Assembly: GCA_947382445.1 (NCBI GenBank) | Contig: CANCZH010000027.1 | Span: 1-21,735 of the forward strand | DNA length: 21,735 nucleotides | Direction: 5' to 3' | Source of the DNA: an uncultured Clostridium sp. | GTDB lineage: Bacteria; Bacillota_A; Clostridia; TANB77; CAG-508 | In this document: positions 14,865 to 21,735 of the stretch, one piece after another | How positions within the stretch are numbered: position 1 is the stretch's first letter | How the letters are laid out: every line of letters begins with the position of its first letter | The notes under the pieces: model-generated | Told to the model about the DNA's origin: nothing | The model's database searches: none | Seen by the model: the letters and a program-made list of their open reading frames with translations, nothing else | Program-made: the position numbers and the translations under genes

Positions 14865-15464
14865 ATGAAAAATTTAATTTTAACATCAAATGGATTTATA
14901 GATAGTTCACCAAGAAGTGAAGAAATTGATGAATTATTTAAAAAAGTAGCAAACGGAAAGAAAGTAATGGTATTAGGAAATGCAACATTAGGAGGAGCTA
15001 ATTTTTCACAAAGAGAACCAGTAAAGAAAAACTTTGAAAATGTTGGTGCTAGTCAAGTTGATATAATAGATATTAATAGAGATAATACAGATAGTGTTTT
15101 AGAATATGATGTTTTATATGTAATGGGTGGAGACCCTAGATTTTTATTAAATATGCTATATGAAACAAATATTAAAGAAAAAATAATAGAATTCCTAAAA
15201 AATGGTGGAATATATATTGGAGAAAGTGCTGGAACTATGATTTTAGGTAAAAAACTAAAATGGGTTTGGGAAGTTAAAAAAGGAACAAAACCTAAATATG
15301 ATATAGAACCTAAATGTTATGATGGACTAGGATTTACTGATTATAATATTTTTCCACACTGGAATAAATATTCTGAAGAAGTAAGAAATAAAGCTGAAAA
15401 TCATGAAGTAAAAATAACACCACTTAATGATGGAGAGTATATTGAAGAAGAATTTAAAATATAA
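14865..15464 (+). CDS. Peptidase E-like (family S51) serine hydrolase
   Basis: A 199-residue class I glutamine-amidotransferase-fold protein of the S51 type. 'YVMGGDPRFLL' leads to the nucleophile elbow 'YIGESAGTMIL' with Ser121, and 'FTDYNIFPHWNKYSE' carries His165, the arrangement of dipeptidase E, which releases N-terminal Asp from dipeptides. 'KKVMVLGNATLGGANFSQRE' at the start is the usual first part of the fold. It is slightly shorter than E. coli PepE (229). An AGAGG site precedes the ATG, 26 bases after the CYTH stop. Related cyanophycinases have the same fold but are larger. No terminator is evident after it. Confidence 0.88.
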   Translation: MKNLILTSNGFIDSSPRSEEIDELFKKVANGKKVMVLGNATLGGANFSQREPVKKNFENVGASQVDIIDINRDNTDSVLEYDVLYVMGGDPRFLLNMLYETNIKEKIIEFLKNGGIYIGESAGTMILGKKLKWVWEVKKGTKPKYDIEPKCYDGLGFTDYNIFPHWNKYSEEVRNKAENHEVKITPLNDGEYIEEEFKI

Positions 15465-15476
15465 GTATACATAAAA

Positions 15477-15505
15477 TTGACAAAATAGTAAAAAAATGAT
15501 AAAAT
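15477..15505 (+). promoter_or_regulatory. Promoter for the GNAT-PepD operon
   Basis: TTGACA (15477-15482) and TAAAAT (15500-15505) are 17 bases apart with TGA before the -10, an extended -10. Transcription should start near 15512, just before the leader hairpin. Confidence 0.85.
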
Positions 15506-15528
15506 TTAACAGTAAGGTTTGAGATTAG

Positions 15529-15558
15529 TGACTTTGCAGACAGCAAAGTCATTTTTAT
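15529..15558 (+). promoter_or_regulatory. Terminator-like leader hairpin (possible attenuator)
   Basis: TGACTTTGC (15529-15537) and GCAAAGTCA (15543-15551) pair perfectly around AGACA, followed at once by five T residues. It lies between the promoter and the acetyltransferase start, within about 20 bases of the expected transcription start, so it would terminate early or be conditionally read through. There is no visible aptamer or leader peptide in the short 5' part. Confidence 0.6.
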
Positions 15559-15578
15559 TGAAAAAAAGGATGATGAAT

Positions 15579-16586
15579 ATGGAAAGAGAACAATTTTTTA
15601 GAATATTAAAAGAAATGCACATGGTATGTGAACAAGTTAATGAAGAATTAAAGAAAAGAGAGCCAGATAATAAATTAAGGTATGAAGTTTTACAATTTTC
15701 AGATTTAGCAAGAGATTGGGATAGCGTTTATAAAATAGCTGATTTTTACAATAACAATTGGCTCGGAAATAAGGATTTTATGCATATTCCAAATTGCCAG
15801 CAAGTATTAGAAAATTGCAAAAAATATCCTATAATAATTGCAAGAGAAGAGGGAGAAAAAGATATTTTAGGAATATCAGCAATTAAATATGATGAAAATA
15901 GCAAAGATACAATTGACCCATATTTCCCAGAAGAAGATGCAAAATATTTTTCAATTACAGGAATTCTTGTAAAAAGAGGTACAACACATAAAGGAATGGG
16001 AAAGAAAATTTATGAGATTGCTATTAGAGGAGCTCATGAATATAATAAAGTTTATCCAGGTACTAGAATAATGTGTGTAATAGATTGTAGAAACAATCAT
16101 AGTTTGAGAGCTTTATCTACTGCGGTTGAAAATATAAATGTAGGTGAAAAAGTTGGCGAAAATAGAATGTTGCCAGCAAATATTGTTGGATATTATGAAT
16201 TAAGAAACCCTGAGGATGGAAAGCTAGAAGAAGCTCCAACACTTGTTTTAGAAGTAGGATTAGATGATATTGAAAAAACGTCAATAGAAAAATCAGAGAA
16301 AACCTTGGAATATAAAGAAGTAGATGGTCAGTCATTATTTGATAGTTTAACAGCAGAACTAAGAGAAAAAGTACAAGCTTATGGGTTAGCAAAACCAATT
16401 GTAATGAAAGATGATGGATGCGGAATTGTTTATTATTATTCATTACAAAGTGATTGTGTTTTAGAGGGAACTAAAATTATTCCAAATGGAACAGAACAAG
16501 GAAATGATAGAAAACCAATGGTAGATGAAACTTTAAATACAGTATATACACCACTAAAAATCTCAGTAGATATGGAGGAGAGATAA
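15579..16586 (+). CDS. GNAT-family N-acetyltransferase with C-terminal extension
   Basis: The start at 15579 is chosen because AAAGGA lies eight bases before it; ATGs at 15570 and 15573 and a TTG-type start further up overlap the leader hairpin. The product is 335 residues. Residues about 85-165 are the acetyl-CoA-binding core: 'DILGISAIKYD', then 'SITGILVKRGTTHKGMGKKIYEIAIRGA' with the Gly-rich loop of motif A, and 'CVIDCRNNHSLRALS' with the Asn of motif B. The N-terminal 80 residues are helical, and residues about 200-335 are an extension without a recognised motif. The substrate is unknown. Its stop overlaps the PepD start, so the two are coupled, suggesting amino acid or peptide chemistry in common. 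Confidence 0.82.
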   Translation: MEREQFFRILKEMHMVCEQVNEELKKREPDNKLRYEVLQFSDLARDWDSVYKIADFYNNNWLGNKDFMHIPNCQQVLENCKKYPIIIAREEGEKDILGISAIKYDENSKDTIDPYFPEEDAKYFSITGILVKRGTTHKGMGKKIYEIAIRGAHEYNKVYPGTRIMCVIDCRNNHSLRALSTAVENINVGEKVGENRMLPANIVGYYELRNPEDGKLEEAPTLVLEVGLDDIEKTSIEKSEKTLEYKEVDGQSLFDSLTAELREKVQAYGLAKPIVMKDDGCGIVYYYSLQSDCVLEGTKIIPNGTEQGNDRKPMVDETLNTVYTPLKISVDMEER

Positions 16587-17953
16587 TGGAATCTAAAACT
16601 ATACAGTTTTTTAAAGAGATTTCAAGAATTCCAAGAGAGTCAGGAAACGAAAGAGAAATTTCAAATTTTATATGTGAATTTGCTAAAAAAAGAAATTTAG
16701 AATATGTTCAAGATAAATATAATAATGTGATAATTAAAAAATATACAGGAAAAAATGAACCAATTATTTTACAAGCACATATGGATATGGTTTGCGAAAA
16801 AGAGTCAGAATTAGAATTTGATTTTAAAAAAGATAGTATTCAAATCTATGAAGAAGATGGATATTTAAAAGCAAATAGAACAACGCTTGGTGCAGATAAT
16901 GGTATTGGTGTTGCTCAAATACTTAGTATATTAGATAGTGATTTAGAGATTAATATTGAAGCCGTTTTTACAGTTGCAGAGGAAACTACAATGATAGGTG
17001 CAGAAAATATTGATGTTTCTTGTTTAACTGGAAAGCAAATGATTAATTTAGATGGATTTGAAGAACGCACTGTAATACTTGAAAGTGCTGGTTTTTCTGA
17101 TATTGTTTTAAATATGAATTATGACTTTTCAGAAGTGAGTGAAAGCAATTGTTATAAAATTGCTTTAAATGGTATGGATGGCGGACATTCAGGTTTTGAA
17201 ATTGATAATAATAGAGGTAATAGTTGTATTGAACTTGCAAAATTGATGAGTAAGTTAGGTGATATTAGAATAATTGAATTTGTTGGTGGAACAAAGTTTA
17301 ATGTAATTCCATCACAAGCTGAGTGCATGATTTATTCTGATTTAAGTTTTGAAAATATTAAGAAAATTGCTGATGAATTTTGTGATTTGGAAAAAGAAAA
17401 ATATGCTGGAATATCAATAGATGTGGAGTGTGTATGTGAGAAAGGTACTGCTCTTTCTCAAAGTGATAGTAATAGTTTTTTAAATGCAATTTGTTCTTTT
17501 AAAAATGGTGTGTTTTTTAAAAATGATATGAATCAGGTTACAACTTCTCATAACTTAGGTGTTGTTAGTTTGAAAGAAAAAGTTATGAAAATAGGGGTGA
17601 GGAGCTCGAGAGAAGCGGAGGAAAAGCAGATTATTGATTATTTAAAACAGTTTAGTAATGAAAATGGATTTGAACTTCAAATTTTGGGAGAACAACCTGG
17701 TTTTGAAACTAAAGAAGAGTCTTCATTGGTACAAAATTTGGTAAATGCTTATAAAAAGGCTACTAGTAGGAATGACTTGAATTTGAAAGCTGTTCATATA
17801 ACTGTTGAATCTGGATTTTTTAAGGATAAAATTGATGGCTTAGAGGTTGCTATTATTTCGCCAAAAATAATTGGTGCTCATACAACGAAAGAGATGGTAG
17901 AGATTGAGTCTATAAATGAATGTGATAAGTGGCTTGAAGAATTTTTGATTTAA
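16586..17953 (+). CDS. Aminoacyl-histidine dipeptidase (PepD-type, M20C)
   Basis: A 455-residue M20C metallopeptidase, close to the family's usual 480. Metal and catalytic residues are in order: His65 and Asp67 in 'LQAHMDMVCEK', bridging Asp104 in 'LGADNGIGVA', catalytic Glu132 and Glu133 in 'TVAEETTMIGA', Asp156 in 'MINLDGFEE', and a C-terminal His in 'IIGAHTTKEMVEI'. The lid domain is marked by 'GMDGGHSGFEID'. It would hydrolyse dipeptides such as Xaa-His or cysteinylglycine in the cytoplasm. The segment after Asp156 reads 'GFEERTVILESAGF', less canonical than 'SEEEGEFFIGCAGG'. It is translationally coupled to the acetyltransferase. The symbol pepD would be by family only. Confidence 0.9.
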   Translation: MESKTIQFFKEISRIPRESGNEREISNFICEFAKKRNLEYVQDKYNNVIIKKYTGKNEPIILQAHMDMVCEKESELEFDFKKDSIQIYEEDGYLKANRTTLGADNGIGVAQILSILDSDLEINIEAVFTVAEETTMIGAENIDVSCLTGKQMINLDGFEERTVILESAGFSDIVLNMNYDFSEVSESNCYKIALNGMDGGHSGFEIDNNRGNSCIELAKLMSKLGDIRIIEFVGGTKFNVIPSQAECMIYSDLSFENIKKIADEFCDLEKEKYAGISIDVECVCEKGTALSQSDSNSFLNAICSFKNGVFFKNDMNQVTTSHNLGVVSLKEKVMKIGVRSSREAEEKQIIDYLKQFSNENGFELQILGEQPGFETKEESSLVQNLVNAYKKATSRNDLNLKAVHITVESGFFKDKIDGLEVAIISPKIIGAHTTKEMVEIESINECDKWLEEFLI

Positions 17954-18016
17954 TAAACTTAACTATATATAAAATACAAAATCTACATAAAATATATAAA
18001 CTACATATTTAAGATA

Positions 18017-18045
18017 TATACAATATTTAAAATAAATGCTATACT
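18017..18045 (+). promoter_or_regulatory. Promoter for the ABC transporter operon
   Basis: TATACT (18040-18045) is preceded by TGC, an extended -10, with a weak -35 (TATACA, 18017-18022) 17 bases upstream. A strong AAAAGGAGGA site and the start codon follow. The remaining 17954-18016 is AT-rich with no other signal. Confidence 0.45.
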
Positions 18046-18069
18046 AACAAACATGAAAAGGAGGAAGAA

Positions 18070-19008
18070 ATGAATAACATAGTAGAAGTTAAAAATCTAA
18101 GCAAAAGATATAAAGAACTAAAAGCAATAGACAATTTATCTTTTGAAATACACGAAGGTGAAATACTGGGATTACTTGGACCAAACGGAAGCGGAAAGTC
18201 AACAACAATAAACTGTATTTTATCATTATTAAATTTCAATGAAGGAAGCATTAAAATATTTGGAAAAGAAATGAAACCAGATGCATATGACATAAAAGCA
18301 AAATTGGGAGTAATTTTTCAAGATGTAGCGGTGTTTGAAGAACTAACAGTTTATGAAAACATTGACTATTTTTGTGGCTTGTATATAAAAGATAAGGAAA
18401 CAAGAAAAAAATATATTGAAGATGCAATTGAATTAGTTGGATTAGAAGATTTTAAAAAGTTTTATCCAAAGCAATTATCAGGAGGACTTTTAAGAAGACT
18501 AAATATAGCATGTGGTATTGCTCATAAACCAAAGTTAATATTTTTAGATGAACCAACTGTTGCAGTTGATCCACAAAGTAGAAATAATATTTTAGATGGA
18601 ATTAAAAAACTAAGAGATAATGGAGCAACAATTTGTTATACGACTCATTATATGGAAGAAGTTGAAATTATTTGTGATAGAGTAATTATTCTTGATAAAG
18701 GAAAGGTTTTAGCAAGTGGTACAAATGATGAACTTAAAGAACTTGCCAAAATTGAAGAAAAAGTTACAGTTGAAATAAATGAATTGAGTGAAAAATACAT
18801 AGAAGAAATAAAACAATTAGAAAATGTTGATGAAGTAACATTTGATGGAAGTATATTACTTATTAAATATAAAAAAGGCAAAAATAATTTAGTAGAGATT
18901 ATTGATTATTTGAAAAAAGAGAGTATTAATTATAGTAAAATTTATTCTGAAAGGCCAACTCTTAATGATGTATTCTTAGAATTGACAGGAAAGGAACTTC
19001 GTGATTAA
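18070..19008 (+). CDS. ABC transporter ATP-binding protein (ABC-2 exporter type)
   Basis: A 312-residue ATPase with Walker A 'GPNGSGKS' at 37-44, the Q-loop Gln84 in 'VIFQDVAV', signature 'LSGGL' at 136-140, Walker B 'LIFLDEP' at 156-162 and switch His193 in 'TTHYMEE'. Residues about 215-312 are the extended C-terminal domain common in drug- and antibiotic-export ATPases ('EKVTVEINELSEKY...', 'RPTLNDVFLELTGKELRD'). It powers two ABC-2 permeases encoded next, its TAA overlapping the first permease start by one base. The cargo is not determinable; DrrA-like drug efflux and natural-product export are the usual roles. An AAAAGGAGG site gives it the strongest ribosome binding site in the operon. 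Confidence 0.95.
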   Translation: MNNIVEVKNLSKRYKELKAIDNLSFEIHEGEILGLLGPNGSGKSTTINCILSLLNFNEGSIKIFGKEMKPDAYDIKAKLGVIFQDVAVFEELTVYENIDYFCGLYIKDKETRKKYIEDAIELVGLEDFKKFYPKQLSGGLLRRLNIACGIAHKPKLIFLDEPTVAVDPQSRNNILDGIKKLRDNGATICYTTHYMEEVEIICDRVIILDKGKVLASGTNDELKELAKIEEKVTVEINELSEKYIEEIKQLENVDEVTFDGSILLIKYKKGKNNLVEIIDYLKKESINYSKIYSERPTLNDVFLELTGKELRD

Positions 19009-20189
19009 TGTTTATTCATAATTTTAAATATGCTTTTAAAACTCTCTTTAGAAATAAAATGTTGATATTTTGGACTTTTGCCTTTCCAATAATATTAGGT
19101 ACATTTTTTAATATGGCTTTTTCAAATATTGAAAATAGCGAAAAATTGAAAACAATTGATATTGCAGTTGTTGATGATGATGCATTTAAAGATAATTTGT
19201 TTTTTGAAGAGTCATTAGATGTTTTAAGTGACGAAAAAAATGAAGATAGAATGTTTAATATTAAATATGTTACAGAGAATGATGCTAAAAAATTATTAGA
19301 AAATGAAGAAATAAGTGGCTATATGATTATTAAGGATAATGAGCCTGAGATTGTTGTGAATTCTAGTGGTATTAATGAAACTATTTTTAAATATGTTGTA
19401 GAAGAAATTTCTCAAACTGCTAATATTGTTAACGATTTAGCAAAAATTAAAATTGAAGACGAAATAAAGTTAGGAAATTATAATTTTGATTATGAAAAGA
19501 TATATGAAAATGTATTGGAAATGACTAAAAACTATGATACCAATATAAAAAAAATGGAAAGTAATAATTTAAGTTATACAATGATAGAGTTCTATACTTT
19601 AATTGCGATGGCTTGCTTATATGGTGGAATACTTGGTATGACTGCAATTAATCAAAATTTAGCTAATATGAGTAGTAATGGTAAAAGAGTATCAGTAGCT
19701 CCAACTTCTAAAGCAAAAGTTATTCTTAGTAGTGTTGCAGCAAGCTATTTAACTCAGATTATTGGTTTAGCTTTATTATTTGTTTATACAATTTTTGTTC
19801 TAAAAGTTGATTATGGTACTAATTTACCTTTAGTTATTTTACTAGGTATTGTTGGTAGCTTAGCTGGATTAACTATGGGAACAGCTATTGCCACTTTATT
19901 TAAAACTAATGAAAATATGAAAACTGGTATTGTTATTTCTGTAACAATGTTTGGGTGTTTCTTGTCAGGAATGATGGGAATTACAATGAAATATATCATT
20001 GATAAAAATATTCCTATTATTAATAAGATAAATCCTGCAAGTATGATAACTGATGGATTTTATTCATTATATTATTATGATACATTAAATAGATATTTCT
20101 TCAATGTAGCAAGTTTATTAATTTTTGCTTTTACTATGATAGTTATTTCTTATTTTGGTTTAAGGAGGCAAAAGTATGATAGTATTTAA
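19008..20189 (+). CDS. ABC-2 type permease subunit 1
   Basis: A 393-residue ABC-2 permease. The first helix (about 17-37, 'LIFWTFAFPIILGTFF') is followed by a large extracytoplasmic loop of about 150 residues ('IDIAVVDDDAFKDNLFFEE...'), then five further helices from about 198 ('MIEFYTLIAMACLYGGIL') through 235-265, 272-292, 303-325 and 358-380. This layout fits the YhgE/DrrB-like ABC-2 group. 'RVSVAPTSKAKVILSSVAASY' is the coupling region before the second half. It overlaps both the ATPase gene (one base) and the next permease (14 bases), so they are translated together and likely form a heterodimeric channel. Confidence 0.92.
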   Translation: MFIHNFKYAFKTLFRNKMLIFWTFAFPIILGTFFNMAFSNIENSEKLKTIDIAVVDDDAFKDNLFFEESLDVLSDEKNEDRMFNIKYVTENDAKKLLENEEISGYMIIKDNEPEIVVNSSGINETIFKYVVEEISQTANIVNDLAKIKIEDEIKLGNYNFDYEKIYENVLEMTKNYDTNIKKMESNNLSYTMIEFYTLIAMACLYGGILGMTAINQNLANMSSNGKRVSVAPTSKAKVILSSVAASYLTQIIGLALLFVYTIFVLKVDYGTNLPLVILLGIVGSLAGLTMGTAIATLFKTNENMKTGIVISVTMFGCFLSGMMGITMKYIIDKNIPIINKINPASMITDGFYSLYYYDTLNRYFFNVASLLIFAFTMIVISYFGLRRQKYDSI

Positions 20190-21324
20190 AACATTTTTAA
20201 AAGTATTAAATAAGTGTAAAGCACCTGTTATTATGTTTACAGCTATTCTAATTTGTTTTGCTGGTCTTAATATGAAAACAAGTGATAATTCTATGAGTTT
20301 TGTTGCTAGTAAACCTGATGTTCTGATTGTAAATAAAGATAATGATATTGGCGTAACTAAAAATTTAGTTAATTATATAAGAGATAATAGCAATATTATA
20401 GATGTTAAAAATACAGAAGAAGCTATTAGTGATGCTTTGTTTTATAGGGATGTTAATTATATTATTTATATACCAGAAAACTATCGAAGTGATTTTTTGA
20501 ATGGAAAAAATCCCAAAGTAGAGGTTAGAAGTACAGGAGATTATCAGGCTTCTATTGCTGAAATGAATCTTGAAAGATATATGAATATTGCTAATATTTA
20601 TAATTCTTCAATAAATAATGAAGATGAATTAATTTCCAAAATTAATGAAACATTGAGTAAACAGGCCAAGATTGTAGTTAATTCAAAGTTAGATACTGTT
20701 GCAATGGAAAAGGCTACATATTATTTTAATTTTGCTAATTATAGTATTTTGGCTGGTTGTGTTTATGTAATATGTTTAATTTTGTCTAGCTTTAAAGATG
20801 AAAAGGTTAGAAAGAGAACAGTTATTAGTAGCACAAATTATGGAATATATAATTTAAAATTACTTATGTCAAATATTTTATTTGCAGTTGTAATGTGGCT
20901 ATTTTATGTGGTTTTAGGTTGCTTATTAGTTGGAAAAGTGCTATTTACTACTCATGGGTTAGTGTATATTGCAAATTCATTTGTATTTACTATATGTGCT
21001 ACTACAATTGCATTTCTAATAGGAAATTTAGTGAGCAATAAAAATGCAATAAATGGTATTGTTAATGTTGTTGCTTTGGGATCTAGCTTTTTATGTGGTG
21101 CATTTGTACCAACAGAGATGCTTCCAGATGCGGTACTAAAAATAGCACATATTTTACCATCCTATTACTATATAAATAGTAATGATAGATTATTTTCTAT
21201 TGAAAGTATTACTTTTGAGAGCATTAAGCCAATATTATATAATATGCTGATTATGTTGTTATTTTCAATTGGATTTATAATAATTACTAATATTATTTCT
21301 AAAAAGAAGAGAAAGTTACAGTAA
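20176..21324 (+). CDS. ABC-2 type permease subunit 2
   Basis: A 382-residue partner of the preceding permease with the same plan: a first helix at about 16-33, an external loop of about 160 residues ('KPDVLIVNKDNDIGVTKNLVNYI', 'YIIYIPENYRSDFLNGKNPKVEV'), and five C-terminal helices from about 188 on, with 'SSTNYGIYNLKLLMSNILF' in the coupling position. AAGGAGG within the last codons of the upstream gene drives its ATG. The two permeases differ clearly in sequence, pointing to a heterodimer. The gene ends at a strong terminator. Confidence 0.92.
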   Translation: MIVFKTFLKVLNKCKAPVIMFTAILICFAGLNMKTSDNSMSFVASKPDVLIVNKDNDIGVTKNLVNYIRDNSNIIDVKNTEEAISDALFYRDVNYIIYIPENYRSDFLNGKNPKVEVRSTGDYQASIAEMNLERYMNIANIYNSSINNEDELISKINETLSKQAKIVVNSKLDTVAMEKATYYFNFANYSILAGCVYVICLILSSFKDEKVRKRTVISSTNYGIYNLKLLMSNILFAVVMWLFYVVLGCLLVGKVLFTTHGLVYIANSFVFTICATTIAFLIGNLVSNKNAINGIVNVVALGSSFLCGAFVPTEMLPDAVLKIAHILPSYYYINSNDRLFSIESITFESIKPILYNMLIMLLFSIGFIIITNIISKKKRKLQ

Positions 21325-21343
21325 AAGTAACTTCCTCTTTTTT
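21307..21343. terminator. Terminator after the ABC operon
   Basis: AAGAGAAAGTTAC (21307-21319) pairs with GTAACTTCCTCTT (21327-21339) with one mismatch and a seven-base loop, followed by a T run. Its left arm contains the permease stop codon region. The A-rich left side also gives a T run on the minus strand, so it may serve the convergent small gene too. Confidence 0.8.
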
Positions 21344-21532
21344 CTAGTTTTTGTTTTCAATTTCTATGTTATTAATTGCAAATTCTAAGCATTCATTAAT
21401 AAAGCTATTTATAGAATAAAGATTATTTTCATTAACTATTTTTTTTATTGTAGTTAATGTATTTTCTTCAATTCTACATGTAAATTGAATATAGTCTTTT
21501 TGAATGCTTTTTCTAACTATTAGTTTGTTCAT
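21344..21532 (-). CDS. Orphan ribbon-helix-helix-like small regulator
   Basis: A 62-residue protein. AGGAGGTGA ends five bases before the ATG at 21532; a GTG three codons earlier lies inside that site and is rejected as the start. 'DYIQFTCRIEENTLTTIKKIVNENN' followed by 'INSFINECLEFAINNIE' fits a beta strand then two helices, the Arc/CopG-type ribbon-helix-helix fold, with the strand ('IQFTCRI') as the DNA-contact element. It is probably a DNA-binding repressor; antitoxins share this fold, but no toxin gene lies on either side. A palindrome over its -10 suggests autoregulation. Confidence 0.6.
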   Translation of the reverse strand: MNKLIVRKSIQKDYIQFTCRIEENTLTTIKKIVNENNLYSINSFINECLEFAINNIEIENKN

Positions 21533-21552
21533 GAAAATCACCTCCTAAAATG

Positions 21553-21570
21553 ATATTATACGGATAATAT
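21553..21570. promoter_or_regulatory. Palindrome overlapping the -10 of the small regulator
   Basis: ATATTAT-ACGG-ATAATAT is a perfect seven-base-arm inverted repeat. Its left half contains the minus-strand -10 TATAAT (21555-21560), and it lies just upstream of the regulator's ribosome binding site. This is a good position for an autoregulatory operator of a dimeric ribbon-helix-helix protein. AT-richness makes some chance palindromes expected. No gene or clear signal is seen in 21571-21735. Confidence 0.45.
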
Positions 21571-21735
21571 TCAAATAAGAGGATATAGATTTAAAAATTT
21601 GATATTATTAAAGTGAATATTTACTACAAAAAATAAAAAATATCAAGTCTTTGGTCAAGTTTTGCTAAGATTTACAAAAGTGGTGAATTAAAAAAGTAAA
21701 TTCTATTGAATCAAAATTAAAGATAATTTAATTCT

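Noticed and set aside
18070..21324. ABC operon as a bacteriocin or lantibiotic immunity cluster
   Set aside because: No precursor peptide, modification enzyme or two-component system lies nearby; only a generic ABC-2 exporter can be supported.

Overview
The window comes from a low-GC (AT-rich by eye throughout) Gram-positive bacterium, most likely an uncultured or gut-type clostridial Bacillota. Reasons: AGGAGG-type ribosome binding sites, the standard genetic code with TGA stops, LytR-CpsA-Psr and VanZ envelope proteins, SipW-type secretion, and a bacillary-style CapA/CpsD/YwqE tyrosine-phosphorylation trio. Nothing indicates a phage, plasmid origin, CRISPR array, tRNA or rRNA. The assignment to a group is inference from gene content.

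Layout. 1-291 has no gene but holds two hairpins at the left edge and a promoter. 292-1347 encodes a small membrane-anchored protein and a DUF4116 repeat protein, ending at a bidirectional terminator shared with the convergent, unrecognised 326-residue protein at 1404-2384 (-). 2572-5975 is a surface-protein secretion locus: a secreted protein with a SipW-type signal peptide, an S26B (SipW-like) signal peptidase carrying a large extra membrane domain, a DUF5305 membrane protein, and a second SipW-type secreted protein broken by a frameshift. 6040-8570 is a metal-efflux operon: an ArsR/CadC-type repressor, a free-standing HMA metal-binding protein and a Zn/Cd/Pb P1B-ATPase, with palindromic operators over its promoter.

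8571-8907 is an intergenic stretch dominated by a 231-bp nested palindrome, which looks like a non-autonomous mobile element or a very large hairpin. 8908-13579 is a cell-envelope/exopolysaccharide control operon: galE, an LCP ligase, a VanZ-like protein, a Wzz/CapA-type co-polymerase, a BY-kinase and its PHP-family phosphatase. No glycosyltransferase, flippase or polymerase accompanies them here. 13698-15464 is a small operon of a HAD 5'-nucleotidase-like protein, a CYTH phosphohydrolase and a peptidase-E-like protein. 15579-17953 pairs a GNAT acetyltransferase with an M20C (PepD-type) dipeptidase behind a promoter and a terminator-like leader hairpin. 18070-21324 is a three-gene ABC-2 exporter. 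21344-21532 (-) is an orphan ribbon-helix-helix-like regulator with a palindrome over its own -10.

The least ordinary parts are the nested palindrome at 8578-8808, the S26B peptidase with its multi-pass N-terminal domain next to DUF5305 and two apparent substrates, and the frameshift in the second substrate. Most of the rest is recognisable Gram-positive housekeeping or accessory content.
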